5,285 nt of DNA from Planctomycetota bacterium (GTDB lineage: Bacteria; Planctomycetota; UBA11346): positions 1 through 5,285 of the forward strand of contig JACDEN010000242.1 in NCBI GenBank assembly GCA_013816415.1, given 5' to 3'. The translations under genes were made by a program, and so were the position numbers. Within the stretch, counting starts at the first letter, position 1. Every line of letters begins with the position of its first letter. This document shows, piece by piece, positions 1 through 5,285 of the stretch. The notes below the pieces were generated by a model, which did no database searches, was not told the DNA's origin, and saw only the letters and a program-made list of their open reading frames with translations.

Positions 1-1026
1 GTCGCGCCGCGCGCGCACGAACGCATACATCGCGCCCTGCGGCGCGACCACGTCGAGATAGGCGCTTTTGCGCGCGCCCGCGATGATCGCCGCGCGCGTC
101 TGGTACAGCCGGCCGCCGGGCGAAGTCAGCGCCGAGATGGTGTCGGGCCCTTTCAGGGCGGCTGCCACCGTCCATTGCCCGGTGATGTTGCCGCACAGGC
201 GCAGGCTGGCCAGCAGGTCGAGCGCGAGCAGGTACTCATCTGCGGCAGCGCGCGCGCCGCTGAAGGATAGCCATCCCACGCGCAGGCCACAGCCGCGATG
301 GACCTTCGACAGCCCGGCGAAGGTCCCGCACAGGGTCTTGGTCACCAGGGTGGCGAGCGGCACGTGCTGTGCGCCGTCATAGAGGATCTGGTCGTAGATC
401 TCGTCGGAGAGCACGAGCAGGCCGTGCTCCTCGGCGAGCGCGACCATCGCTTCGAGCAGCTGACGCGGATAGACCGCTCCGGTCGGATTGTTCGGGGTGA
501 TGATGACCAGGGCGCGCGTGCGGCTGGTCACCAGTTTCCGCAGCGCATCGATGTCGGGCAGGAAGCCGTTGTCGCGGGGGCACGGATAATGGACCGCGCG
601 GCCGCTGTTGATGGTGACCGCGGCGGTCCACAGCGGATAGTCGGGGCTGGGCACCAGCACCTCGTCGCCGTCGTCGAGCAGGCCGCGCAGCGCCATCATG
701 ATCAGTTCGCTGACACCATTGCCGATGAAGACGTCGTCGGGCGAGACGGCGACGCCGCGGGCGCGCTGCTGCTCGGCCACCGCTTCGCGCGCCGAGAGGA
801 TGCCCTTCTGATGCGAGTAGGCCTCGCTCTGCGGCACGTGGTCGATCACCGCACGGCGGAGATGCTCGGGCATCGCGAAGCCGAAGGCGCCGGGGTTGCC
901 GATGTTCAGCTTGATGATCGGCGTGCCGGATTTCTCGAGCTCGAGGGCGCGCCGGGCCAGCGGTCCACGGATGTCGTAGCGGACGTTGGCGAGTTGCGCG
1001 CTGGGCTTCAGGCGGGGTGGGGCCAT
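1..1026 (-). CDS. alaA: AlaA-type PLP-dependent alanine (glutamate-pyruvate) aminotransferase, C-terminus cut by window edge
   Basis: Fold-type I, PLP-dependent aminotransferase that would interconvert pyruvate/glutamate and alanine/2-oxoglutarate in the cytoplasm. I recognise close similarity to E. coli AlaA along the whole visible part: an opening NVRYDIRGP block (residues 14-22), LNIGNPGAFGF (40-50), GNGVSELI (102-109), PSPDYPLWTAAV (126-137), NNPTG (179-183, contacting PLP), SDEIYD (207-212, with Asp and Tyr that contact the cofactor) and GLSK (238-241). K241 is the expected Schiff-base lysine and is followed by an R-x-x-G-x-R-x-G-W block. A Tyr usual just after that lysine in AlaA (SKTYR) is His here. 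342 codons are visible against about 405 in E. coli, so roughly the last 60 residues, including the substrate-carboxylate arginine, lie outside the window. The ATG start gives an N-terminus that lines up with AlaA; no strong ribosome-binding site is visible, and an in-frame GTG 7 codons upstream is possible. Divergent from the gene at 1168. The family call is firm; substrate specificity is inferred. Confidence 0.9.
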   Translation of the reverse strand, partial: MAPPRLKPSAQLANVRYDIRGPLARRALELEKSGTPIIKLNIGNPGAFGFAMPEHLRRAVIDHVPQSEAYSHQKGILSAREAVAEQQRARGVAVSPDDVFIGNGVSELIMMALRGLLDDGDEVLVPSPDYPLWTAAVTINSGRAVHYPCPRDNGFLPDIDALRKLVTSRTRALVIITPNNPTGAVYPRQLLEAMVALAEEHGLLVLSDEIYDQILYDGAQHVPLATLVTKTLCGTFAGLSKVHRGCGLRVGWLSFSGARAAADEYLLALDLLASLRLCGNITGQWTVAAALKGPDTISALTSPGGRLYQTRAAIIAGARKSAYLDVVAPQGAMYAFVRARRD

Positions 1027-1167
1027 GGCGGGTTCCGAACCGGCCACGATACCGCCGAGCCACAGCCGCGCCAGCTGCGCCGGACAGCCCCCCGCCGCGG
1101 CTGGACCGCCTTGCGCCCTCATCCAGGCGCTCCATCCTTGCGGAAAACACCGGTTGGGGAGTCCGCC
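1027..1167. other. Divergent intergenic region between alaA and the exported-protein gene
   Basis: A 141-bp gap that must hold the starts of two opposite transcripts. I see no convincing -35/-10 pair, operator palindrome or terminator. The only clear signal is the GGGGAG ribosome-binding site at 1156-1161, 6 nt before the plus-strand ATG at 1168. Confidence 0.5.
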
Positions 1168-1632
1168 ATGCCCGTCGTCCTCCGCGTCGCCGCCCTCGTC
1201 CTGGCCGTCATCGGCACCATCGCCGGCGCCGTCATCGAGCCGGTCACCAACGCCGCCGGCCTCAAGGCGTCGATCGCGATCACCAAGCAGAACGACCGCT
1301 GGCTGATCGGCACGCTGTCGCTCACGAACACCGGGGCCAAGGCCATCCATTTCAAGAACGCCGAGGGTGAGAAGATCGGCGGCTTCCGCGCCAAGATCGG
1401 CGACCGCGATATCCCCGCCGAGGGCGGGAAATTCAAATTCACCAAGGCCGCCGGGGCGAAGCTCACCGAGCTCGCGCCGGGAATGATCACCGATCTCGAG
1501 GTGAAATTCAAATTCGATCCGAAACTCAACGGTGATTCGTATGCGTGGAAGATCCAGATCACCAACCTGTTCGTCGACGACCAGAAGGTCGACGACCTGG
1601 TGCTGAGCTCGTCGCCCGAAACCAAGAAATGA
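1168..1632 (+). CDS. Small exported or membrane-anchored beta-rich protein, unknown function (paralogue 1)
   Basis: A 154-residue protein that I cannot assign to a named family. Residues 1-6 carry one Arg (R6) and are followed by a hydrophobic run to about residue 23, which reads as a signal peptide or single N-terminal membrane anchor, with no lipobox Cys. The rest (about 32-146) alternates hydrophobic and polar residues like an Ig-like beta sandwich: DRWLIGTLSLTNTG (43-56), GGFRAKIGDRD (71-81), LTEL (99-102) and YAWKIQITNL (125-134). It is Lys-rich, with KFKF at 88-91 and again at 113-116. The same landmarks recur in order in the next gene, so the two appear to be tandem paralogues. The start at 1168 is preferred because GGGGAG lies 6 nt upstream and it gives the signal sequence; the frame stays open far upstream, but that part lies antisense to alaA and is not protein-like. 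The next gene begins 14 nt after the stop, suggesting one transcript. Confidence 0.8.
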   Translation: MPVVLRVAALVLAVIGTIAGAVIEPVTNAAGLKASIAITKQNDRWLIGTLSLTNTGAKAIHFKNAEGEKIGGFRAKIGDRDIPAEGGKFKFTKAAGAKLTELAPGMITDLEVKFKFDPKLNGDSYAWKIQITNLFVDDQKVDDLVLSSSPETKK

Positions 1633-1646
1633 ATGAACGAGGACGT

Positions 1647-2222
1647 ATGCGACTGCCGACCCTGGTGCTGTGCTCCCTCCTGCTCGCCGCGTGCCAGGGC
1701 GACCGGCCCAAGGAGAAGCATCACGATCCGGTGGCGTCCGGGCCGAAGAGCGTCCTGCCGCCGCACGGCACCAACGGCATCCTCGCCGCGCAGGCGCTCA
1801 GCCTCGACCGGGCCTCCGACCGCATCTCGGCGCGCATCCGCCTCGAAAACACCAGCGACCTGCCGGTCGGACTCAAGAACCTCGGCGACACCCTGACGGG
1901 ATTCCGCGTGCGCATCCTGGGACGCGACTACAGCGCTGATGTGCGGCGCCGCGAAGGGGCCTACACGGCGGCGAGCTTGACCGAGATCCCCGCGCATACC
2001 CAGGTCGAACTCGATCTGCGCTGGACGCTCGAACCGCGGCCGCGCGTGCGCGACTACGCCTACGACATCCTCGTCGGAAATCTCTGGCAGGCCGACAAGC
2101 GTCTGCCCGATGTCACCATCGCCGTTCCTGGCGCCGGCCGGGACGATGACGACGGCGACGAGGGCGACGCCAAGCCGGCCGAGGAAAAGCCAGCCGACGG
2201 CAAGCCGCCGACGACCTATTGA
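1647..2222 (+). CDS. Lipoprotein with the same beta-rich domain as its upstream neighbour, acidic tail (paralogue 2)
   Basis: A 191-residue predicted lipoprotein of unknown function. The signal sequence has R2, a hydrophobic stretch (6-15) and the lipobox LAAC with Cys16 as the lipidation site. Gln follows the Cys, so under E. coli Lol rules the protein would go to the outer membrane. Residues about 48-159 match the upstream gene product in order: DR (58-59), LENT (66-69), LKN (76-78), GFRVRILGRD (85-94), LTEI (111-114), DYAYDILVGNL (136-146). The last 30 residues (about 161-191) are low-complexity, Asp-rich then Lys/Pro/Glu-rich, and probably disordered. Start chosen at ATG 1647 because it gives the lipoprotein signal and has GAGGA at 1639-1643; spacing is short (3 nt). 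An ATG at 1633 is in another frame. The gene ends 7 nt before the end of the convergent acetyltransferase gene, leaving no room for a separate terminator. Confidence 0.85.
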   Translation: MRLPTLVLCSLLLAACQGDRPKEKHHDPVASGPKSVLPPHGTNGILAAQALSLDRASDRISARIRLENTSDLPVGLKNLGDTLTGFRVRILGRDYSADVRRREGAYTAASLTEIPAHTQVELDLRWTLEPRPRVRDYAYDILVGNLWQADKRLPDVTIAVPGAGRDDDDGDEGDAKPAEEKPADGKPPTTY

Positions 2223-2229
2223 GCCCGGC

Positions 2230-2724
2230 TTACTGGGATTCCTTCGCCAGACGCGTCAGCCATTCGCCGCTCAGGCGGTAGGTCGTCCACGCGCTGGTCG
2301 GCGTGGCGCCCAGCGTCTCGAAGAACTCGATCGCGATGGTGTTCCACAGCAGCACCGTGAACTCGACGCGGCCGTAGTTGCGCTCGAGGGCGACCCGCGC
2401 GAGGTTGCGCAGGATCGCGGTCGCGATGCCGCGATTGCGGAAATCCTCTTTGACGTAGATGTCCTCGAGGTAGAGGCCGCGCTTGGCGATGAACGTCGAG
2501 TAGGTCTGGAAGAAGACCGCGAAGCCGACCGGCACGCCGTCGAGGAACGCCAGCACCGCCTCGACCACGCGGTCGGGCCGGGTGAATTCCGCCCGCACCG
2601 CTTCCGCCGTCGACTGGTTCGGCAGGCGCTCATAGGCGGCGAACGCGCCGATCATGTCGTCGAGGAGCGCCGCGTCTTCGGCGGTCGCCATCCGCAACGT
2701 CAGGCCCGGCACATCTTTCTTCAC
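2230..2724 (-). CDS. GNAT N-acetyltransferase, diamine/spermidine acetyltransferase-like
   Basis: A 164-residue acetyl-CoA-dependent N-acetyltransferase. It follows the GNAT layout: LTLRMATAEDAALL at the N-terminus (8-21), central strand VPVGFAVFFQTYSTF (65-79), GLYLEDIYV (83-91), acetyl-CoA pyrophosphate loop RNRGIA (96-101), and the late WN...EFFETLGA block (127-140). Order, spacing and local sequence resemble eukaryotic SSAT (FAMYYFTYDPW..., LYLEDFFV..., EWN...INFYKRRGA), so a polyamine, diamine or thialysine-type amine substrate is plausible but unproven. The SSAT catalytic Tyr (Tyr140 in human) aligns with Phe135 here. The start is a GTG at 2724 with GGGAG 6 nt upstream; it leaves only 7 residues before the first GNAT strand, the usual arrangement. 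The frame stays open upstream to an ATG at 2970, but that extension crosses the inverted repeat and has no protein-like character. The gene is divergent from rimO and convergent with the lipoprotein gene. A simple GNAT of other specificity remains possible. Confidence 0.85.
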   Translation of the reverse strand: MKKDVPGLTLRMATAEDAALLDDMIGAFAAYERLPNQSTAEAVRAEFTRPDRVVEAVLAFLDGVPVGFAVFFQTYSTFIAKRGLYLEDIYVKEDFRNRGIATAILRNLARVALERNYGRVEFTVLLWNTIAIEFFETLGATPTSAWTTYRLSGEWLTRLAKESQ

Positions 2725-2730
2725 CGACGG

Positions 2731-2735
2731 CTCCC
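2731..2735 (-). promoter_or_regulatory. Ribosome-binding site deciding the GTG start of the GNAT gene
   Basis: GGGAG on the minus strand, 6 nt before the GTG at 2724. This optimal spacing is the main reason for choosing GTG over farther upstream in-frame codons. Confidence 0.6.
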
Positions 2736-2743
2736 AGCAGCGC

Positions 2744-2772
2744 GAGTTAGCCAGCTCGCACGCGATCGTCAA
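2744..2772 (-). promoter_or_regulatory. Tentative sigma-70-like promoter for the GNAT gene
   Basis: On the minus strand, TTGACG (2767-2772) matches the -35 consensus at five of six positions and is followed after exactly 17 nt by TAACTC (2744-2749), a poor -10 element. It lies just upstream of the ribosome-binding site and would give a very short leader. The good -35 and exact spacing are seen in the sequence; promoter activity is inferred, and the weak -10 keeps confidence low. Confidence 0.3.
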
Positions 2773-2811
2773 GGTGTGCTCTCTCGCAACACCGGCGTCG
2801 TCCAACCCGAC

Positions 2812-2926
2812 AGGAACCGCCACGGCGCCACGACGCCACGGGACACGAACGTGGAGACCCACCGGCGCTTGACGCGGATGGTCGACTGCCCCTCCCACGT
2901 GGCGTCGTGGCGCCGTGGCGGTTCCT
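2812..2926. repeat. 115-bp element with perfect 29-bp inverted-repeat arms in the GNAT-rimO gap
   Basis: The arm at 2812-2840 is the exact reverse complement of the arm at 2898-2926, with 57 nt between. Each arm begins (outer end) with AGGAAC and then holds three copies of CGCCACG at a strict 8-bp period: 2818-2824, 2826-2832 and 2834-2840 on the left, mirrored as CGTGGCG at 2898-2904, 2906-2912 and 2914-2920 on the right. The spacer has a small CACG-AA-CGTG palindrome at 2844-2853. The element is nearly centred in the 281-bp divergent gap, 87 bp from the GNAT start and 79 bp from rimO. No flanking target duplication is evident and no T-run follows the arms. It could be a small non-autonomous (MITE- or REP-like) repeat, a protein-binding array, or a structured leader; the sequence alone does not decide. 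Confidence 0.9.
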
Positions 2927-3005
2927 CCCCATTTTCGCCGGCCGAAGCCTGGTTTGCTCGAGGATTCCATGGACTTCTGGGGAAAAATGCGACACTGGGG
3001 GGCTC

Positions 3006-4298
3006 ATGCCCCGTCACGCCGCCTTGATCAGCCTCGGGTGCTCCAAGAACCTCGCAGACAGCGAAGATCTGGTGACGGCGTTGCATTCCGTCGACTTCGC
3101 GCTGACCGATCGGCTCGATCAGGCCGACCTGGTCCTGATCAACACCTGCGCCTTCATCGAAGGGGCGAAGAAGGAGTCGATCGACCATATCCTGGCCGCC
3201 GCCCAGGGCCGCAAACCCGGCGCCAAGCTGATGGTCGCGGGCTGCCTCACCGAGCGCTACCGCGCCGAGCTCGCAGCCGACATGCCCGAGGTCGACCAGT
3301 GGGTGGTGTTCAAGGACTACGACCGCTTCCCGGCGGTGGTGCGCAGCCACTTCCCGGACATCCCGGAACACCGTCTGCGCCACGATCAGCGCAGCCAGCT
3401 GACCCCGCCGCATTTCTCCTTCCTCAAGATCGCCGAAGGCTGCGACAACACCTGCAACTTCTGCGCCATCCCGCTGTTCCGCGGCAAGCACCGGTCGCGG
3501 CCTTTCGCCGACCTGGTCACCCAGGCGCAGGTGCTCTCCGCGCGCGGGGTCAAGGAGATCAACCTGATCTCGCAGCATCTCGATTATTACGGCCAGGACC
3601 TCACCGGCGAACGGCAGCTGCCGCAGCTGGTGCGAGCGGTCGCGGCGGCCGCGCCGGAGTCGTGGATCCGGCTGCACTACTGCTACCCCAACGACTTCTC
3701 GGACGACCTGGTCGCGGCCATGGCCGAGACCGCGAACGTCGTCAAATACGTCGACATGCCGATCCAGCACGGCTCCGACCGCACCCTCGCCGCCATGGGC
3801 CGGCGCACCGACCGCGCCCAGATCACCGAGCGTCTGACGCGCATCCGCTCGGCGATGCCGGAGGTCGTGCTGCGCACCACCTTCATCGTCGGCTTTCCCG
3901 GCGAACGCGACGAGGATTTCGAGCAGCTGATGGCGTTCGCCCGCGAGCAGCAGTTCGACTCGGTCGGCTGCTTCGCCTACAGCGACGAGGACGGCACCAC
4001 GGCCGAGAAGATGAAGCACAAGATCGACGCCGACACCATCACCGCCCGCCATCACGCCTTCATGTCGCAGCAGAAGAAGCTCCATCGCAAGCGGCTGCAG
4101 CGCTGGCGCGGCAAGGAGCTCAAGGTCCTGGTCGACGCCCAGCGCGATTTCGGGGTCTTCGCCTGCCGCCATTATGGCCAGGCGTCCGAGGTCGATGGCG
4201 TCACCATCGTCCACGGCGAGTCGCTCGCGGTCGGAGACTGGGCGACGGTGCGCGTCAACGGCAGCAGCGCGTACGATCTCGTCGCCGAGGCGATATGA
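3006..4298 (+). CDS. rimO: Ribosomal protein S12 (aspartate) methylthiotransferase RimO
   Basis: Radical-SAM methylthiotransferase that adds a methylthio group to the beta-carbon of a conserved Asp in ribosomal protein S12 (Asp88 in E. coli). It has 430 residues against 441 in E. coli and appears intact. The N-terminal MTTase domain begins SLGCSKNLADSE (9-20) and holds the three auxiliary [4Fe-4S] ligands C12, C48 (NTCAFI) and C80 (AGCLTERY). The radical-SAM core follows with KIAEGCDNTCNFCAIP, giving the CxxxCxxC cluster C146/C150/C153, then RGKHRSRP (159-166), WIRLHYCYP (220-228), VDMPIQHG (249-256) and TTFIVGFPGE (291-300). A C-terminal TRAM-like region ends with ASEVDGV (393-399). The usual RimO QDTT segment reads QHLD (190-193). 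The ATG at 3006 puts the first Cys motif at the normal distance; a G-run (2997-3002) is a fair ribosome-binding site. The upstream in-frame ATG at 2907 lies inside the inverted repeat and is rejected. The stop overlaps the next gene (ATGA). Confidence 0.95.
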   Translation: MPRHAALISLGCSKNLADSEDLVTALHSVDFALTDRLDQADLVLINTCAFIEGAKKESIDHILAAAQGRKPGAKLMVAGCLTERYRAELAADMPEVDQWVVFKDYDRFPAVVRSHFPDIPEHRLRHDQRSQLTPPHFSFLKIAEGCDNTCNFCAIPLFRGKHRSRPFADLVTQAQVLSARGVKEINLISQHLDYYGQDLTGERQLPQLVRAVAAAAPESWIRLHYCYPNDFSDDLVAAMAETANVVKYVDMPIQHGSDRTLAAMGRRTDRAQITERLTRIRSAMPEVVLRTTFIVGFPGERDEDFEQLMAFAREQQFDSVGCFAYSDEDGTTAEKMKHKIDADTITARHHAFMSQQKKLHRKRLQRWRGKELKVLVDAQRDFGVFACRHYGQASEVDGVTIVHGESLAVGDWATVRVNGSSAYDLVAEAI

Positions 4299-5131
4299 GA
4301 ACGTCCGACGTCCGACGTCCGACGTCCGACGTCGTGGGCATGATCGCAGTGGTACTGGCGGTGATGCTGGCATTGGCGGGATGTCCGAGGGCGCAGCCGG
4401 TGAAGCAGCAGGCCGCTGGACTGGATGCAACCGCGATGGCGGTCGAGGTGGCGCGGGCGCATGGACAGACGCAGGCGCTGACGGCCGATGTGATCATCCT
4501 GGTCAAGCCGCCGAAGCAGGACACCACCACCTTCAAGCTGAACGTGTGGTGCGCGGCCGACGGCCGCACCCGCATCCTGGCCAGCAAGTTCGACGTCGAT
4601 TTCTGTTCGGCGCTGATCGCCGCCGACGGCACGCTCGCCGCCTTCCTGCCGCGGGCGCGCGTGATGGTGCATGCCGATCCCAAGGCGCCGGTGGATGGCG
4701 CCCGACCCCCTCCGGTGTGGTTGGCGGATCTGCACCTGCTTTCAGCGGAATTGTCCGATGGGCCGATGCCGATGCGCGGCCCCTATATCACCGGAGCGAA
4801 GGCGGACGTGTTCACCTGCCCATCGGGACCTGATCTCGTCGCCGAGCTCGAGATCGATCCCGAGACCTGGTTCGTCCGCACCAAGCGACTGCTGCGCACG
4901 GACGGCGCGCTGGCGGCCACCTGCACCTACGACCGCTACCGCGCCTTCGACGAATGCCACCGCGCTACCCGGATGCGTCTGGCGATCCCCGACGATGCGA
5001 CCGAGACCACCTTCGTGCTCAAGCAGCTGTCCGCCCTGCCGATGATCACCGAGGAGACCATGCGCTTCACGATGCCGGACGGGATGCGCGAAGTGCCGAT
5101 GCAGGAATTCCTCGACCGGATGGGGGAGTGA
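4295..5131 (+). CDS. Predicted lipoprotein, possibly LolA/LolB-like fold, coupled to rimO
   Basis: A 278-residue predicted lipoprotein. The signal sequence ends in LAGC (lipobox, Cys30) after a hydrophobic run at 16-28. Beyond about residue 45 the pattern (helix AMAVEVARAHGQTQ, then strands TADVIILV, TTFKLNVWCA, GRTRILASKF, then LAAFLPRARVMVHADP) resembles the LolA/LolB/DUF4292 half-barrel that binds lipids or lipoproteins; this is a fold guess, not a family match. Two starts compete. ATG 4295 overlaps the rimO stop, has GAGG at 4287-4290, and supplies the positive n-region (R2, R7, R8), but its first 15 codons are largely a 7-bp tandem repeat. ATG 4340 gives a signal peptide with no positive charge before the hydrophobic run. 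I therefore prefer 4295. The gene ends one base into the next start. It likely shares the rimO transcript; a functional link with rimO is not implied. Confidence 0.8.
   Translation: MRTSDVRRPTSDVVGMIAVVLAVMLALAGCPRAQPVKQQAAGLDATAMAVEVARAHGQTQALTADVIILVKPPKQDTTTFKLNVWCAADGRTRILASKFDVDFCSALIAADGTLAAFLPRARVMVHADPKAPVDGARPPPVWLADLHLLSAELSDGPMPMRGPYITGAKADVFTCPSGPDLVAELEIDPETWFVRTKRLLRTDGALAATCTYDRYRAFDECHRATRMRLAIPDDATETTFVLKQLSALPMITEETMRFTMPDGMREVPMQEFLDRMGE
4301..4335 (+). repeat. Heptanucleotide tandem repeat (ACGTCCG) in the lipoprotein N-terminus
   Basis: Four exact copies of ACGTCCG (4301-4328) followed by a diverged fifth, ACGTCGT (4329-4335). Each junction creates the palindrome GACGTC. 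Because 7 is not a multiple of 3, the translation is not a simple peptide repeat, though TSDV occurs twice. The repeat lies between two candidate start codons (4295 and 4340) of the lipoprotein gene. Confidence 0.95.
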
Positions 5132-5285
5132 TGGCTCGGGAACAGCGATCCGATGGGCGCGGAGACCGCGGTCGCCGATCCGGCAAACCCGGTCACGGCG
5201 GCAAATCGGCGTCGCGCGGCACACCCTCGGGCGGGCGCGGGTCATCCGGCGCCGATCCGGCGCGTCCCCGCGGCCGGTTCGGCGG
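5131..5285 (+). CDS. Start of an Arg/Gly-rich protein, cut by window edge
   Basis: Open frame of 51 complete codons running off the window. It begins MAREQRSDGRGDRGRRSG and continues rich in Arg, Gly, Ser and Pro, with no acidic or hydrophobic core: a basic, disordered N-terminal extension. ATG 5131 shares its first base with the stop of the preceding gene (TGATG), and GGGGGAG lies at 5122-5128, so translation is probably coupled. Such basic extensions precede catalytic domains in several bacterial RNA-binding proteins (for example some RsuA-family pseudouridine synthases and DEAD-box helicases), which would suit a neighbour of rimO, but nothing in the visible part identifies the domain. A non-coding GC-rich stretch is the alternative. 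Confidence 0.6.
   Translation, partial: MAREQRSDGRGDRGRRSGKPGHGGKSASRGTPSGGRGSSGADPARPRGRFG

Noticed and set aside
298..1167. Long plus-strand open frame upstream of, and in frame with, the exported-protein gene
   Set aside because: It lies antisense to the well-supported alaA gene and its translation has no recognisable domains. The signal sequence and ribosome-binding site place the true start at 1168.
2812..2926. Inverted repeat as a Rho-independent terminator
   Set aside because: The flanking genes diverge from it, the loop is 57 nt, and there is no T-run on either strand.
2800..2940. Target-site duplications flanking the inverted repeat
   Set aside because: The bases just outside the arms (CCCGAC on the left, CCCCAT on the right) do not match, so insertion as a transposable element cannot be claimed.
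2725..2970. N-terminal extension of the GNAT gene to an ATG at 2970
   Set aside because: It runs through the inverted repeat, has no protein-like pattern, and would put about 80 unusual residues before the GNAT fold. The GTG at 2724 has a well-placed ribosome-binding site.
2110..3027. Plus-strand open frame of about 300 codons
   Set aside because: It overlaps the lipoprotein end out of frame, is antisense to the GNAT gene and crosses the inverted repeat. It is Arg-rich shadow sequence.
4310..4325. Twin-arginine (Tat) signal in the lipoprotein (RR at residues 7-8)
   Set aside because: The residues after RR are PTSD, not the expected x-F-L-K pattern. The lipobox signal is explained by ordinary Sec export.
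4301..4335. Tandem heptamers as a CRISPR array
   Set aside because: Units are 7 bp with no spacers, and there are no cas genes nearby.
2769..4430. Long minus-strand open frame of about 550 codons
   Set aside because: It is antisense to intact rimO. Long open frames on the opposite strand are expected at this GC content, and the translation shows no known domain.

Overview
This is a GC-rich window (about two thirds G+C by eye) with dense coding on both strands. It encodes two lipobox-type lipoproteins and a probable third secreted protein, which points to a Gram-negative, outer-membrane bacterium. The sequence alone does not fix the phylum. The AlaA and RimO homologues are widespread housekeeping proteins, and I see no marker that separates Proteobacteria, Planctomycetota, Myxococcota or related high-GC lineages.

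Layout: (1) Positions 1-1026, minus strand: an AlaA-type alanine aminotransferase, cut at its C-terminus by the window edge. (2) A 141-bp divergent gap. (3) Positions 1168-2222, plus strand: two consecutive genes for small exported proteins, the second a lipoprotein. They look like diverged tandem paralogues sharing one beta-rich domain. (4) Positions 2230-2724, minus strand: a GNAT acetyltransferase resembling spermidine/spermine (diamine) acetyltransferase, starting at GTG. (5) Positions 2725-3005: a divergent intergenic region centred on a 115-bp element with perfect 29-bp inverted-repeat arms. (6) Positions 3006-5285, plus strand: rimO (ribosomal protein S12 methylthiotransferase), then a lipoprotein that may have a LolA/LolB-like fold, then the Arg/Gly-rich start of a protein that runs off the window. 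These three overlap by 4 and 1 nt, as in a translationally coupled operon.

The genes do not form an obvious single pathway. They look like ordinary chromosomal genes: amino-acid metabolism, ribosome modification, envelope proteins and an acetyltransferase. I found no phage, IS, CRISPR, toxin-antitoxin or defence genes, and no convincing new system. The most unusual items are the inverted-repeat element, a heptanucleotide tandem repeat inside the start of the lipoprotein gene after rimO, the paralogous exported pair, and a Tyr-to-Phe change at the expected catalytic position of the acetyltransferase.
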